Made by a program: the position numbers and the translations under genes. The notes under the pieces were generated by a model. That model did no database searches. It was not told where the DNA came from and saw nothing but the letters and a program-made list of their open reading frames with translations. DNA of 64,000 nt from the NCBI GenBank assembly GCA_963797265.1, contig CAWCOY010000001.1, positions 1-64,000 of the forward strand, given 5' to 3'. Shown piece after piece: positions 15,920 to 24,385 of the stretch; position 1 is the first letter of the stretch; every line of letters starts with the position of its first letter. This DNA is from DASUPK01 sp963797265 (GTDB lineage: Bacteria > Actinomycetota > Thermoleophilia > Solirubrobacterales > 70-9).

Positions 15920-15953
15920 GGAGGGCCGCGTCGCCTCAAGCGGCGCGGCCTCC
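15920..15953 (+). terminator. GC-rich hairpin after the secreted protein gene
   Basis: GGAGGGCCGCG (15920-15930) pairs with CGCGGCCTCC (15944-15953) with one bulged G, 7 nt after the stop. There is no T run. Such U-less hairpins can terminate in high-GC actinobacteria, but this is uncertain. Confidence 0.4.
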
Positions 15954-16306
15954 CCGCGCGAGGGTGGCGCGAACGGCGTGACCTCTTCTCACCACGCTTA
16001 CGTGCTCCCCTTCATGCCTTCGGGCTACGGGCCCCAGCGCCCGAAGCGCACCGCCTCGCACTCGTAGCCGCAGAGCCGGTAGGCGCAGGCCGTCAGGTTG
16101 AGGATCACCGCCGCCATGGGCCTGGAAGGTTCGTGGCCGATCCTCCTTCGTGCAACCGGACTTGCAGGAGGCGTCTCGTCTGCGGCCCGATCCAGCGACC
16201 GGAGAGACCACCGGAAACCGCTTTGCCATGCGGTTTTCAAGGTGCTCGGAGGCCGGCTAGCAATTCCGTCCGACGGATCGAGTCAAATTCCGTCGGCCAC
16301 GATGTG
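15954..16306 (+). other. Intergenic region of about 350 bp upstream of mraZ
   Basis: No convincing gene on either strand. A minus-strand frame of 30 codons (about 16118 to 16026), starting MAAVILNLTACAYRLCGYEC, is compositionally plausible but has no support. AATTCCGTC occurs twice (about 16262 and 16286), the first as part of CCGTCCGACGG, a short dyad. Confidence 0.4.
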
Positions 16307-16335
16307 TTGCAAAGTGGGACAGAGTGGGTTAGCGT
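16307..16335 (+). promoter_or_regulatory. mraZ/dcw promoter
   Basis: TTGCAA (16307-16312), 17 bp spacer, TAGCGT (16330-16335). The spacer and -10 box are covered by the GTGG repeats, so the predicted promoter would be blocked when they are occupied. Predicted start about 16342, leaving a 5' UTR of about 135 nt. Confidence 0.6.
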
Positions 16336-16342
16336 GGCGACG
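16313..16342 (+). promoter_or_regulatory. MraZ operator: three GTGG repeats at 10-bp spacing
   Basis: AGTGGGACAG, AGTGGGTTAG and CGTGGCGACG follow one another with exact 10-bp period. MraZ proteins are known to bind direct GTGG(G) repeats upstream of their own gene; the helical-turn spacing is typical. This predicts autoregulation of the division cluster. Confidence 0.85.
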
Positions 16343-16420
16343 AAGAGTTGGTCATAGGGCCGGGGTGATGAGGCTCCTCCCACCTCACCACCCCGGCCCG
16401 CTCCGAACGTCACACCAGCT

Positions 16421-16455
16421 TGAAACGGGTTGCGCCTTCGGCGCACCCTCGCACC
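16421..16455 (-). repeat. Palindromic repeat, inverted copy in the mraZ 5' UTR
   Basis: On the minus strand this reads GTGCGAGGGTGC, GCCGAAGGC, GCAACCCGTTT, the same ends as the start-codon repeats with a shorter middle. On the plus strand it is a hairpin GGGTTGCGCC-TTC-GGCGCACCC located 23 nt before the mraZ TTG, so it should fold in the mraZ message. Confidence 0.65.
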
Positions 16456-16477
16456 ACCGGAGAAGAGGAAGCCCACT

Positions 16478-16924
16478 TTGTCGTTTCTCGGTCAGTACGA
16501 GCACAACCTCGATGCGAAGGACCGCCTCACGGTCCCGTCGAGGTTCCGCGCGGCGCTGGCCGATGGAGTCGTTCTCGCCAAGGGTCTCGAACCCTCCGTC
16601 TGGGTGTTCGCTCCCGCGGGCTACGAGCGCTTCACCCAGCAGTTTCTCGGCAAGACCAATCCGCTCGGCCGGCAGGGCCGGATGATGCGCCGCCACTTCC
16701 ACGGCGGCGCGTTCGACGACACGCTCGACTCGGCCGGCCGCATCCGCCTGCCGAAGAAGCTGATCGAGCACGCCGGCCTGGGGGAGGGCCCGTGCGTGAT
16801 CGTCGGCTCCGACGACTGGTTCGAGATCTGGAACGCCGAGCGCTGGACCGCCTACGAGAAGGAGATGGCGGAGGAGGTCTCCGGCGTCGCGGAGAACCTC
16901 TCCGAGGACGAGCGAGGAGGCTGA
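16478..16924 (+). CDS. mraZ: Transcriptional regulator MraZ
   Basis: 148 residues. Two SpoVT/AbrB-like halves: FLGQYEHNLDAKDRLTVPSRF with the conserved D-x-K-x-R, and later DDTLDSAGRIRLPKKLIEHAG with D-x-x-GRI. MraZ is a ring-forming DNA-binding protein that represses the dcw cluster through GTGG repeats, seen here 135 nt upstream. A TTG start at 16478 is preferred because AGAGGAAG lies just before it and the protein then begins (M)SFLGQYEHNLD like relatives; upstream in-frame codons fall in the hairpin. Confidence 0.93.
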   Translation: MSFLGQYEHNLDAKDRLTVPSRFRAALADGVVLAKGLEPSVWVFAPAGYERFTQQFLGKTNPLGRQGRMMRRHFHGGAFDDTLDSAGRIRLPKKLIEHAGLGEGPCVIVGSDDWFEIWNAERWTAYEKEMAEEVSGVAENLSEDERGG

Positions 16925-16925
16925 G

Positions 16926-17954
16926 ATGGGCACCGCCACACACCGCGTAGTGGGATCCACCACATATTCGGCGGGCACAAACACCGCCGCCGGATCAACG
17001 AACCTTTCCTATGTGCCCAAGGATCACGAACCCGTTCTTGCCGAGGAGCTCATCAATCGGCTCGACCCCCGCCCGGGCGAGACCTTCGTCGACTGCACGT
17101 TCGGCGGCGGCGGCCACGCCCGGCTGATCGCCGAGCGGCTCGGGCCCGAGGGCGAGCTGATCGCGGTCGATCGCGATCCGGCCTCCGAGGAGCGCTGGCG
17201 CGAGTTCGCCGCCGAGGTGCCGAGCCGGGCTCGCTTCCTGCGCGCCGACTTCGTCGCCGCCCTCGAGGGCCTGCGGGGCGAGGGCATCCGACCCGACGGC
17301 ATCGTCTTCGACCTCGGCATGTCCTCGATGCAGGTCGATGCCTGGGAGCGCGGCTTCTCCTACGCCTACGACGCCCCGCTCGACATGCGGATGGACCCGA
17401 CCCAGGCCCTGTCGGCGGCAACCGTCGTCAACGAATGGCCCCAGGACCGCCTGGCGCGCGCAATCCGTGAGCTGGGCGAGGAGCGCCGCGCGGGCTCGAT
17501 CGCGCGTGAGATCGCCAAGCGCCGCCCGATCGAGACGACGGCCCAGCTGGTCACGGCGATCAAGGCCGCGATTCCGCCCTCCGAGCGCTTCGGCCGGGGG
17601 CATCCGGCAAAGCGCACCTTCCAGGCCATCCGCATCGCCGTGAACGGCGAGCTCGACGCGCTGGACCGGGCGCTGCCGCTCGCCTGGGACATCCTCGCGG
17701 TGGGTGGTCGGCTCGGCGCGATCTCCTTCCACTCCCTCGAGGACCGGCGCGTCAAGCGCTTCCTCGCCGACCGGGCGCGCGGCTGCATCTGCCCGCCGGA
17801 GCTCCCGGTCTGCGTCTGCGGCCGCGAGCCCGAGGCCGAGCTGCTCACCAAGCGCGCGATCTCAGCCGGCCCGGAGGAGCTCGAGCGCAACCCCCGCGCG
17901 GGGTCGGCGCACCTGCGGGCGGCGCGCAAGATCCGCGAGGAGGAAGTGGACTGA
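16926..17954 (+). CDS. rsmH: 16S rRNA (cytosine(1402)-N4)-methyltransferase RsmH
   Basis: 342 residues. HEPVLAEELINRL opens the conserved part, followed by the SAM-binding FVDCTFGGGGHA, then FDLGMSSMQVD and, near the end, AISFHSLEDRRVKRF. A Cys-rich insert (CICPPELPVCVCG) is usual. It methylates C1402 of 16S rRNA in the decoding centre. The ATG at 16926 gives an unusual 30-residue Thr/Ser/Gly-rich extension; a GTG at about 17012 would give the standard N-terminus. Lies 1 bp after mraZ and overlaps the next gene (TGATG). Confidence 0.93.
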   Translation: MGTATHRVVGSTTYSAGTNTAAGSTNLSYVPKDHEPVLAEELINRLDPRPGETFVDCTFGGGGHARLIAERLGPEGELIAVDRDPASEERWREFAAEVPSRARFLRADFVAALEGLRGEGIRPDGIVFDLGMSSMQVDAWERGFSYAYDAPLDMRMDPTQALSAATVVNEWPQDRLARAIRELGEERRAGSIAREIAKRRPIETTAQLVTAIKAAIPPSERFGRGHPAKRTFQAIRIAVNGELDALDRALPLAWDILAVGGRLGAISFHSLEDRRVKRFLADRARGCICPPELPVCVCGREPEAELLTKRAISAGPEELERNPRAGSAHLRAARKIREEEVD

Positions 17955-18751
17955 TGGAGGCCGCGGCGGCACGAACCTCTCCCTCGACCAGGCCCGCACC
18001 GCGGACCAAGCCCCGCCGGAAGCGCGCGCCCCTCAAGCGGCGGCCGCGGCCGGCCCGGTCTTCGGCGCGGACTGCCAAGGCGCCGGCTGGGCGTCTGATC
18101 AGGCCCGCGATGGCGGGGGCGGCGCTCTTCCCGCAGGCCGCGATGCGCAGCGCCGGCGCGGTACGCGACTTCTCCGACTCCAGTCTGATCGTCCGCCTCA
18201 CCCGCGGGCGCAGCTGGATCGCCGTCCTCTGCACGCTGCTCGGCGGGATCGTCGCCCTCAACGTGCTCAGCCTCAGCCTCACCGCGGGCTCCGGCCGCAC
18301 CTCGCTGCAGATCAGCGAGCTGAAGACGGACATCTCCTCGCTGCAGGCACAGATCGAGGAGAAGCTCTCCGCCGTCAAGGTCGAAGCTGAGGCTGCGCGG
18401 CTCGGACTCGCGAACCCCGATCCGCAGGCAATCACCTTCCTGAACGCCAAGGATGCCGACGCCCGGCGCGTCGCGCATCTGCTCGCCACGGACGGCTTCC
18501 TGCTCGCGCCGAGCCAGCCATCGAGCTATCCCGCGCCCGGCACCTATTACGCGCCGGTCCCCACGGCCGCCCCGGCAACCACGACCACGGCCGAGCCGAC
18601 GACGACCGCGGCTTCCACCGACACGGTGCCCCCGGCAACCGGCCCGGCTCCGAGCAGGGGGGCGGGGGAAACCTCCTCGAGCAGCGGTACGACGTCCAGC
18701 GGCACCTCAAGCGGGTCGTCGACCGGCACGACCGGAGGCGTGGGGCTCTAA
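17954..18751 (+). CDS. ftsL: FtsL-like septum protein with long Ser/Thr/Pro tail
   Basis: 265 residues. A basic, Ala/Pro/Arg-rich cytoplasmic part (1-87), one membrane helix (about 88-110), then a heptad-like coiled coil (about 118-150: LQISELKTDISSLQAQIEEK) as in FtsL/DivIC. The last 85 residues are low-complexity Thr, Ser, Pro and Gly, probably a flexible wall-spanning tail. FtsL bridges the FtsQ and FtsW/FtsI parts of the divisome. Identity rests on topology and position between rsmH and ftsI, since FtsL sequences diverge quickly. Overlaps rsmH by 1 bp. Confidence 0.75.
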   Translation: MEAAAARTSPSTRPAPRTKPRRKRAPLKRRPRPARSSARTAKAPAGRLIRPAMAGAALFPQAAMRSAGAVRDFSDSSLIVRLTRGRSWIAVLCTLLGGIVALNVLSLSLTAGSGRTSLQISELKTDISSLQAQIEEKLSAVKVEAEAARLGLANPDPQAITFLNAKDADARRVAHLLATDGFLLAPSQPSSYPAPGTYYAPVPTAAPATTTTAEPTTTAASTDTVPPATGPAPSRGAGETSSSSGTTSSGTSSGSSTGTTGGVGL

Positions 18752-18754
18752 TCC

Positions 18755-20413
18755 ATGCGGGGGATCGACCGCAGGCTCGGGCTGCTCTTCTGCGGGTTCC
18801 TGCTGATCTTCTCCTTCGGGATCGCGCGCTCGTTCTGGCTGCAGGGCGTCAGGGGCGGTGCCCTGCGCGCCGAGGCGTACAGCCAGCAGGTGACCCCGGT
18901 GACGGTTCCCGGCCAGCGCGGCCGGGTCCTGGATCGCAGCGGCAGGGTCCTGGCGTCATCCGAGGACGCGACGGACGTGATCGCCACCCCGTACCAGGTC
19001 GAGAACGTCGGGCAGACGGCGCTCCGCCTGCACGACATCCTCGGCGAGCCGACGACGGACCTGGTCTCGAAGCTCGGCAACCGCAACTCCGGTTTCGAGT
19101 ATCTGGCGCGCAAGGTTGACGCGAGCACCGCCGCCAGGATCAAGAAGCTCGACATCACCGGGGTCTCGACCGTTCCCACCAGCCGCCGCCTCTACCCGCA
19201 GGGGGAGATGGCCTCGCAGGTGATCGGCGCGGTGGGGACCGACAACCAGGGTCTCACCGGACTCGAGCACTCCGAGAACGACGTCCTCGGGGGCGCGAAT
19301 GGCGAGCAGGACGTCGTCCACGACGCGCTCGGCCAGCCCCTGCGGATGGAGACCGTGAAGCCGGCGAGCGTGGGTGAGGACATCCAGACCACGATCGATG
19401 CCGCGATCCAGGGGAAGACCGAGGAGGCCCTCTCCGCGGCGGCCCAGCAGTACGGGGCCAAGGGCGCGAGCGCGATCGTCATGAACCCGAACACCGGTGA
19501 GATCCTCGCGATGGCGAACTGGCCCGGCTTCGATCCCAGCGACCTCCAGGACGCGACCCCGGATGAGCTCGAGAATCGGGCGACCGGGTTCACCTACGAG
19601 CCCGGTTCCACCTTCAAGGCGTTCACCGTCGCCTCGGCGCTCTCAGACCACGTGGTGACGCCGCACTCGAGCTTCTACCTGCCCCCGGAGATCCACGTCT
19701 ACGACCGGACCATCGGCGAGGCGCACGCGCGTGGGGCGGTCACCCTGACCACCGCCCAGATCCTCGCCCAGTCCTCGAACGTGGGCGCGGTGACGATCGG
19801 GATGAGGGAGGGCGCGACCCGCTTCTCGCAGTGGATCAGCCGTTTCGGGTTCGGCCGGCCGACCGACCTGGGCTTCCCGGGCGAGGAGCGGGGCATCGTG
19901 CCGGAGCTGAAGGACTACTCGGGCTCGACGATGGGCAACCTGCCGATCGGACAGGGCCTGGCCGTCACGCCCATTCAGATGGCGGCCGGCTACTCGGCGA
20001 TCGCCAACGGAGGCATCCTGCGCCGGCCGACGCTGATCAAGTCGGTCGGCGGGCAGCCGACGGACGAGGACACGGATCCCCACCGCGTGATCAGCTCGCG
20101 CGTGGCCGCGCAGCTCCGCCGGATGCTCGAGGGAGTGCTCGAGCCGGGCGGGACGGCCTCGGCCGTGAGCGTGCCCGGCTACGTCCTCGCGGGGAAGACC
20201 GGTACCGCGCAGAAGGTCGAGAACGGCACTTATTCGGACACGAAGTACGTCGCCTCCTTCGTCGGCTTCGCACCCGCGGACGACCCGAAGCTGCTGGTCG
20301 CCGTGGTCGTCGACGAGCCGGAATACGTGCACGTGGGCGGCGCCGTCGCGGCGCCGGTCTTCGGTCAGATCGCCGCCTTCGCCTTGCCCTACCTGGGCAT
20401 CTCGCCTCGCTAG
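18755..20413 (+). CDS. ftsI: Septal peptidoglycan transpeptidase FtsI (PBP3)
   Basis: 552 residues. One N-terminal membrane helix (about 8-28), a PBP dimerisation domain with GQRGRVLDRSGRVLASS, then the transpeptidase domain with the active-site STFK (Ser285-Lys288), SSN (340-342) and KTGT (481-484). It cross-links septal peptidoglycan together with FtsW. No PASTA domains are present at the C-terminus. The ATG at 18755 follows the ftsL stop by 3 bp. Confidence 0.96.
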   Translation: MRGIDRRLGLLFCGFLLIFSFGIARSFWLQGVRGGALRAEAYSQQVTPVTVPGQRGRVLDRSGRVLASSEDATDVIATPYQVENVGQTALRLHDILGEPTTDLVSKLGNRNSGFEYLARKVDASTAARIKKLDITGVSTVPTSRRLYPQGEMASQVIGAVGTDNQGLTGLEHSENDVLGGANGEQDVVHDALGQPLRMETVKPASVGEDIQTTIDAAIQGKTEEALSAAAQQYGAKGASAIVMNPNTGEILAMANWPGFDPSDLQDATPDELENRATGFTYEPGSTFKAFTVASALSDHVVTPHSSFYLPPEIHVYDRTIGEAHARGAVTLTTAQILAQSSNVGAVTIGMREGATRFSQWISRFGFGRPTDLGFPGEERGIVPELKDYSGSTMGNLPIGQGLAVTPIQMAAGYSAIANGGILRRPTLIKSVGGQPTDEDTDPHRVISSRVAAQLRRMLEGVLEPGGTASAVSVPGYVLAGKTGTAQKVENGTYSDTKYVASFVGFAPADDPKLLVAVVVDEPEYVHVGGAVAAPVFGQIAAFALPYLGISPR

Positions 20414-20453
20414 GGGCCGGACCACGGAAAGTGTCGCCTCAGGGCCGCGCTCC

Positions 20454-20459
20454 TAGAAT
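20454..20459 (+). promoter_or_regulatory. -10 box before murE (leaderless start)
   Basis: TAGAAT ends 9 nt before the murE ATG. No clear -35 and no Shine-Dalgarno are present in the 55-bp gap, so the murE message probably begins at or next to its start codon. Confidence 0.6.
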
Positions 20460-20468
20460 CGCCTGGGC

Positions 20469-21980
20469 ATGGAGCTGGGAGAGCTGCTGAGAGCCTCCGG
20501 GATGGCCGCCGAGCTGCGCGGCGAGCCATCCGTGGAGATACGCGATCTGGCCTACGACAGCCGCCGGGTCGGCCCTGGCACGCTCTTCTTCTGCTTCGCC
20601 GGCGAACGCACCGACGGGCATGACTTCGCGGCGGCGGTGGTGGAGGCAGGCGCCTCGGCGCTGGTCGTCGAGCGCCCGCTCGAGCTCGAGGTGCCGCAGG
20701 CACACGTCGAGGACGCCCGCGCTGCGATGGCTCCGATCGCCGCCGCCTTCAACGGAGATCCGACCTCGGAGCTCGGTGTGGTCGGCATCACGGGCACGAA
20801 CGGCAAGACGACCACCGCATTCCTGGTCAGGCACCTGCTCGAGTCCGCGGGCCGGCGCTGCGGGCTCCTGGGGACGGTCCAGCGGATCGTCGGGGGCCAC
20901 GTCGAGGAGGTGGAGCGGACCACGCCCGAGGCGATCGACCTGCAGCGCACGTTCGACCGCATGCTCGAATCGGGTGACGAGTTCTGCGCGATGGAGGTCT
21001 CCTCCCATGCGCTCGTTCTGCACCGGGCCGACGCGATCCAGTTCGCGGTCAAGGTGTTCACCAACCTAAGCCAGGACCACCTCGACTTCCACGCGGACAT
21101 GGAGGACTACTTCGAGGCGAAGCGGCTGCTCTTCTCCGGAGAGGGCGGTTCTCCGATCATCGAGCTCGAGGGTGGCGTCTCGGTGATCAACATCGACGAC
21201 TCATACGGCCGCCGCCTGGCCGAGGGCCTCGACTGCGGGAGCGGCGCGGAGTGCGTCAGCTACTCCGCGGCCGGTGGCCAGGCCGACCTGAGCGCCCGCG
21301 ACGTCTCCTTCGACGCATCGGGATCCCGCTTTGCCTGCACCACCCCCGACGGGGAGATCGAGGTTCGCATCCCGCTTCCCGGTGACTTCAACGTCGCCAA
21401 CGCCCTCGCCGCGCTCTGCGTCGCCCGCGCCCTCGGGCTCGACCTCTCGGCCGGGGCGGCTGCCCTCGCCTCCGCCGAGCAGGTTCCCGGTCGGTTCGAG
21501 TCCATCGACGAGGGGCAGCCCTTCGCCGTGGTGGTCGACTACGCGCACACGCCGGACTCGCTCGAGAACGTGCTCGGCGCCGCCCGCCGGATCACCGGTG
21601 GCCGGCTGATCTCCGTGTTCGGTTGTGGCGGTGACCGGGACCGCGACAAGCGCCCGCTGATGGGCCGCGCCGGAGCGGAGCTCTCCGACATGGCGGTGGT
21701 CACCTCCGACAACCCCCGCTCGGAGGAGCCCGTGGCGATCATCGAGCAGATCGAAGCCGGGATCGGCGAGGACGCTCCGGCCGAGGTGGTCGTGGAGCAG
21801 GACCGCCGAGCGGCGATCGCGCTGGCGCTCGAGCGGGCGGGCGAGGGCGACACGGTGGTGATCGCGGGCAAGGGCCACGAGCAGGGTCAGGAGTTCGAGC
21901 ACGGGCGCAAGGTGCCCTTCGACGATCGCGACGTGGCCCGGGAGGAGCTGCGGAAGCTGACCAAGGCCGCCGCGGGTTGA
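20469..21980 (+). CDS. murE: UDP-MurNAc-L-Ala-D-Glu:meso-DAP ligase MurE
   Basis: 503 residues of the Mur ligase family: N-terminal UDP-binding domain, central ATP-binding GTNGKTTT (109-116), and C-terminal domain. The DNPR motif (414-417) is the signature of enzymes that add meso-diaminopimelate rather than lysine, so the cell wall should be of the DAP type. Cytoplasmic step in lipid II synthesis. The start sits 9 nt after a -10 box, without a ribosome site. Its stop overlaps the murF start (TTGA). Confidence 0.96.
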   Translation: MELGELLRASGMAAELRGEPSVEIRDLAYDSRRVGPGTLFFCFAGERTDGHDFAAAVVEAGASALVVERPLELEVPQAHVEDARAAMAPIAAAFNGDPTSELGVVGITGTNGKTTTAFLVRHLLESAGRRCGLLGTVQRIVGGHVEEVERTTPEAIDLQRTFDRMLESGDEFCAMEVSSHALVLHRADAIQFAVKVFTNLSQDHLDFHADMEDYFEAKRLLFSGEGGSPIIELEGGVSVINIDDSYGRRLAEGLDCGSGAECVSYSAAGGQADLSARDVSFDASGSRFACTTPDGEIEVRIPLPGDFNVANALAALCVARALGLDLSAGAAALASAEQVPGRFESIDEGQPFAVVVDYAHTPDSLENVLGAARRITGGRLISVFGCGGDRDRDKRPLMGRAGAELSDMAVVTSDNPRSEEPVAIIEQIEAGIGEDAPAEVVVEQDRRAAIALALERAGEGDTVVIAGKGHEQGQEFEHGRKVPFDDRDVAREELRKLTKAAAG

Positions 21981-23341
21981 AGACGCTCGACGGTGAGCGA
22001 CTCGCCTCTGCCGCAGGGGCGGAGGTGCTGGTGAGCGGCGCCGAGGGCGGACCGGCGCGCGCGGTGATCGACTCGCGCGACGTCCGCGAGGGCGATCTGT
22101 TCGTGGGGCTGGCCGGCGAGCACTTCGACGGAGGCGAGTTCGGCGCGGAGGCCCTGAGGAAGGGCGCGTGGGGGATCCTGGTTGCGACGCAGTGGGGGCG
22201 CGAGCTCGCGATGCAGCGGAATGTCGGGGCGACGGGGGAGGGGGAAGGCTGGGTGCTCGGCGCGGCGGATCCGCTCGCCTCACTCCAGTCCCTCGCCCGG
22301 GCATGGCGTGAGGAGCTCGGCTGCCCCGTGGTCGGCATCACCGGATCGACCGGCAAGACGTCGGTGAAGGACATCTGCCGCGCGCTCCTTCCCGGCGAGG
22401 TCCACGCCAGCCCCGAGAACTACAACACCGAGATCGGCATGCCGCTCGCAGTGCTGGGGGCCCCGGAGGGCACCGACGTCCTCGTCCTCGAGATGGGGAT
22501 GCGAGGCCCGGGTCAGATCGCCGAGCTCTGCGCGATCGCCGAGCCCGATGTGGCCGTGATCACCAACGTGGGGCCGGTGCACGTCGAGCTGCTCGGCTCG
22601 ATCGAGGCGATCGCCGCGACCAAGGCCGAGATCATCGACGGACTCCGCCGGGATGGCACCGCGGTCGTCCCAGCCGAGCCGGGCCCGCTCGCGCCGCATC
22701 TCGAACGAGCGCCGAAGCTGCTGCGCTTCGGGCCCGGCGGCGATGTCGAGGCGATGGACGTGTCGGCCGCGCCCGGAGTGACCGAGGCCCTCGTCCGCAC
22801 TCCGGCGGGCGAGCAGCGCTTCAGGTTCCCCTTCGCCGAGGCTCACAACCTCGAGAATGCGCTGGTCGCCATCGCTGTGGGCGTCGCCCTCGGCTTCTCG
22901 CTCGATGGGATGGCCGGTCTGGCACCCGGGATAGTCTTCTCGCGGCTTCGTGGGGAGCTGGTGGAGCTCCCGGAGGACGCCATCCTGATCAACGACTCCT
23001 ATAACGCCAACCCGGTTTCGATGCGGGCGGCGCTGGACCACCTCGCTTCACTCGACGCGAGGGAACGGCGCGTCGCTGTGCTGGGCGAGATGCGGGAGCT
23101 CGGGCCCGAGGCCGCGGCGTACCACCGCGAGGTCGGCGAGTACGCGCGGGAGCGTGGCGTCGAGCTGATTATCGGGGTTGGCGAGCAGGCCTCCTCGTAC
23201 GACCCCGACCAGCAGGTGGCGGACGCCGACGCCGCCGCAGACGCGCTCGCCGCGGCGCTGCGGCCGGGCGATGCCGTCCTCGTCAAGGGCTCGCGCGCCG
23301 TGGGGCTGGAGCGGGTCGCCGAGAAGCTCGCGAGCAACTAG
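21977..23341 (+). CDS. murF: UDP-MurNAc-tripeptide:D-Ala-D-Ala ligase MurF
   Basis: 454 residues. Central P-loop GSTGKT (123-128), LEMGMRGPGQIAEL and NDSYNANPVSMRAAL are MurF hallmarks. It adds the D-Ala-D-Ala dipeptide to complete the UDP-MurNAc pentapeptide. The TTG start overlaps the murE stop by 4 bp, which forces coupled translation. The mraY start follows the murF stop directly. Confidence 0.95.
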   Translation: MKTLDGERLASAAGAEVLVSGAEGGPARAVIDSRDVREGDLFVGLAGEHFDGGEFGAEALRKGAWGILVATQWGRELAMQRNVGATGEGEGWVLGAADPLASLQSLARAWREELGCPVVGITGSTGKTSVKDICRALLPGEVHASPENYNTEIGMPLAVLGAPEGTDVLVLEMGMRGPGQIAELCAIAEPDVAVITNVGPVHVELLGSIEAIAATKAEIIDGLRRDGTAVVPAEPGPLAPHLERAPKLLRFGPGGDVEAMDVSAAPGVTEALVRTPAGEQRFRFPFAEAHNLENALVAIAVGVALGFSLDGMAGLAPGIVFSRLRGELVELPEDAILINDSYNANPVSMRAALDHLASLDARERRVAVLGEMRELGPEAAAYHREVGEYARERGVELIIGVGEQASSYDPDQQVADADAAADALAAALRPGDAVLVKGSRAVGLERVAEKLASN

Positions 23342-24319
23342 ATGCTCGGCGAGATCCTGATCGCCGGCATGGCCGCGATGCTGATCTGCATCTTCCTCGG
23401 CCCGAAGTTCATCGAGTACCTGCGGCTGCGGGAGTTCGGCCAGCAGATCCGCGAAGAGGGCCCGGAGGAGCACCACGAGAAGGCGGGCACGCCGACGATG
23501 GGCGGTCTGATCATCTTCACGGCGATCGCCATCCCCTATCTGGTCCTCTCCGACCTGAGCACGTCGAGCCTGGCGGTCTTCGGCGTGGCGCTCGGCTGCG
23601 CGGCGATCGGCTTCGTCGACGACTTCCTGAAGATCACCCGGCGCCGGTCGCTCGGCCTGTCAGCTCGCTACAAGCTCCTCTTCCAGGCGGCTCTGGCGCT
23701 CGGGCTCTGGTACGTCGCCAGGCACTCGGTCGGGCTGGACTCGAGCCTCGAGCTGCGCATCTCCGACGCCTCGCTCGACATCCCGGACTGGGTGTATCCG
23801 ATCGTGATCTTCCTGGTGATCGCCGGCTCGGCCAATGCGGTCAACCTCACCGACGGTCTCGACGGCTTGGCGGCCGGATGCTGCGCGATCGTCCTGCTGG
23901 CCTACATCGCGATCACCTTCATCACCACGGGCGAGCACGACCTCTCCCTGCTCTCGGCGACCCTTGTCGGGGCATGCATCGGCTTTCTCTGGTTCAACGC
24001 GTTCCCCGCATCGATCTTCATGGGCGACACGGGCTCGCTCGGCCTGGGGGGCGCGATCGGGGCGCTGGCGGTGATGACGCAGACGGAGATCCTGCTGATC
24101 ATCACGGGCGGCATCTTCGTGATCGAGGCGCTTTCGGTCGCCCTCCAGGTCGCCACCTTCAAGATGCTCCGCCGCCGGGTCCTGCTGATGGCGCCGGTCC
24201 ACCACCACTTCGAGCTGATGGCCTGGTCGGAAACCAAGATCATGCTGCGCTTCTGGATCGTTGCCGCGGTCTGCGCCGGAATCGGCTTCACGCTCTACCA
24301 GCAGGCGATCGGGACCTAA
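23342..24319 (+). CDS. mraY: Phospho-MurNAc-pentapeptide transferase MraY
   Basis: 325 residues, about ten membrane helices. Conserved loops include KAGTPTMGG near residue 49, GFVDDFLK, the catalytic NLTDGLDGLA and, close to the C-terminus, MAPVHHHFELMAWSE. MraY transfers phospho-MurNAc-pentapeptide to undecaprenyl phosphate to make lipid I. The ATG directly abuts the murF stop. The following 66 bp hold an AAAGGAG site for the next gene. Confidence 0.97.
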   Translation: MLGEILIAGMAAMLICIFLGPKFIEYLRLREFGQQIREEGPEEHHEKAGTPTMGGLIIFTAIAIPYLVLSDLSTSSLAVFGVALGCAAIGFVDDFLKITRRRSLGLSARYKLLFQAALALGLWYVARHSVGLDSSLELRISDASLDIPDWVYPIVIFLVIAGSANAVNLTDGLDGLAAGCCAIVLLAYIAITFITTGEHDLSLLSATLVGACIGFLWFNAFPASIFMGDTGSLGLGGAIGALAVMTQTEILLIITGGIFVIEALSVALQVATFKMLRRRVLLMAPVHHHFELMAWSETKIMLRFWIVAAVCAGIGFTLYQQAIGT

Positions 24320-24385
24320 CCGGGCGGTCGGCAGGCGTGATCCGCGCCCGGTCGGGTACGCGGAGGGAGAGCGAAAGGAGTCAGC

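Noticed and set aside
16026..16118. 30-codon minus-strand frame with three Cys
   Set aside because: Plausible composition only; no ribosome site or homologue known to me.
18590..18740. Thr/Ser/Gly-rich stretch as a tandem DNA repeat
   Set aside because: It is a low-complexity coding tail of the FtsL-like protein without a fixed repeat unit.
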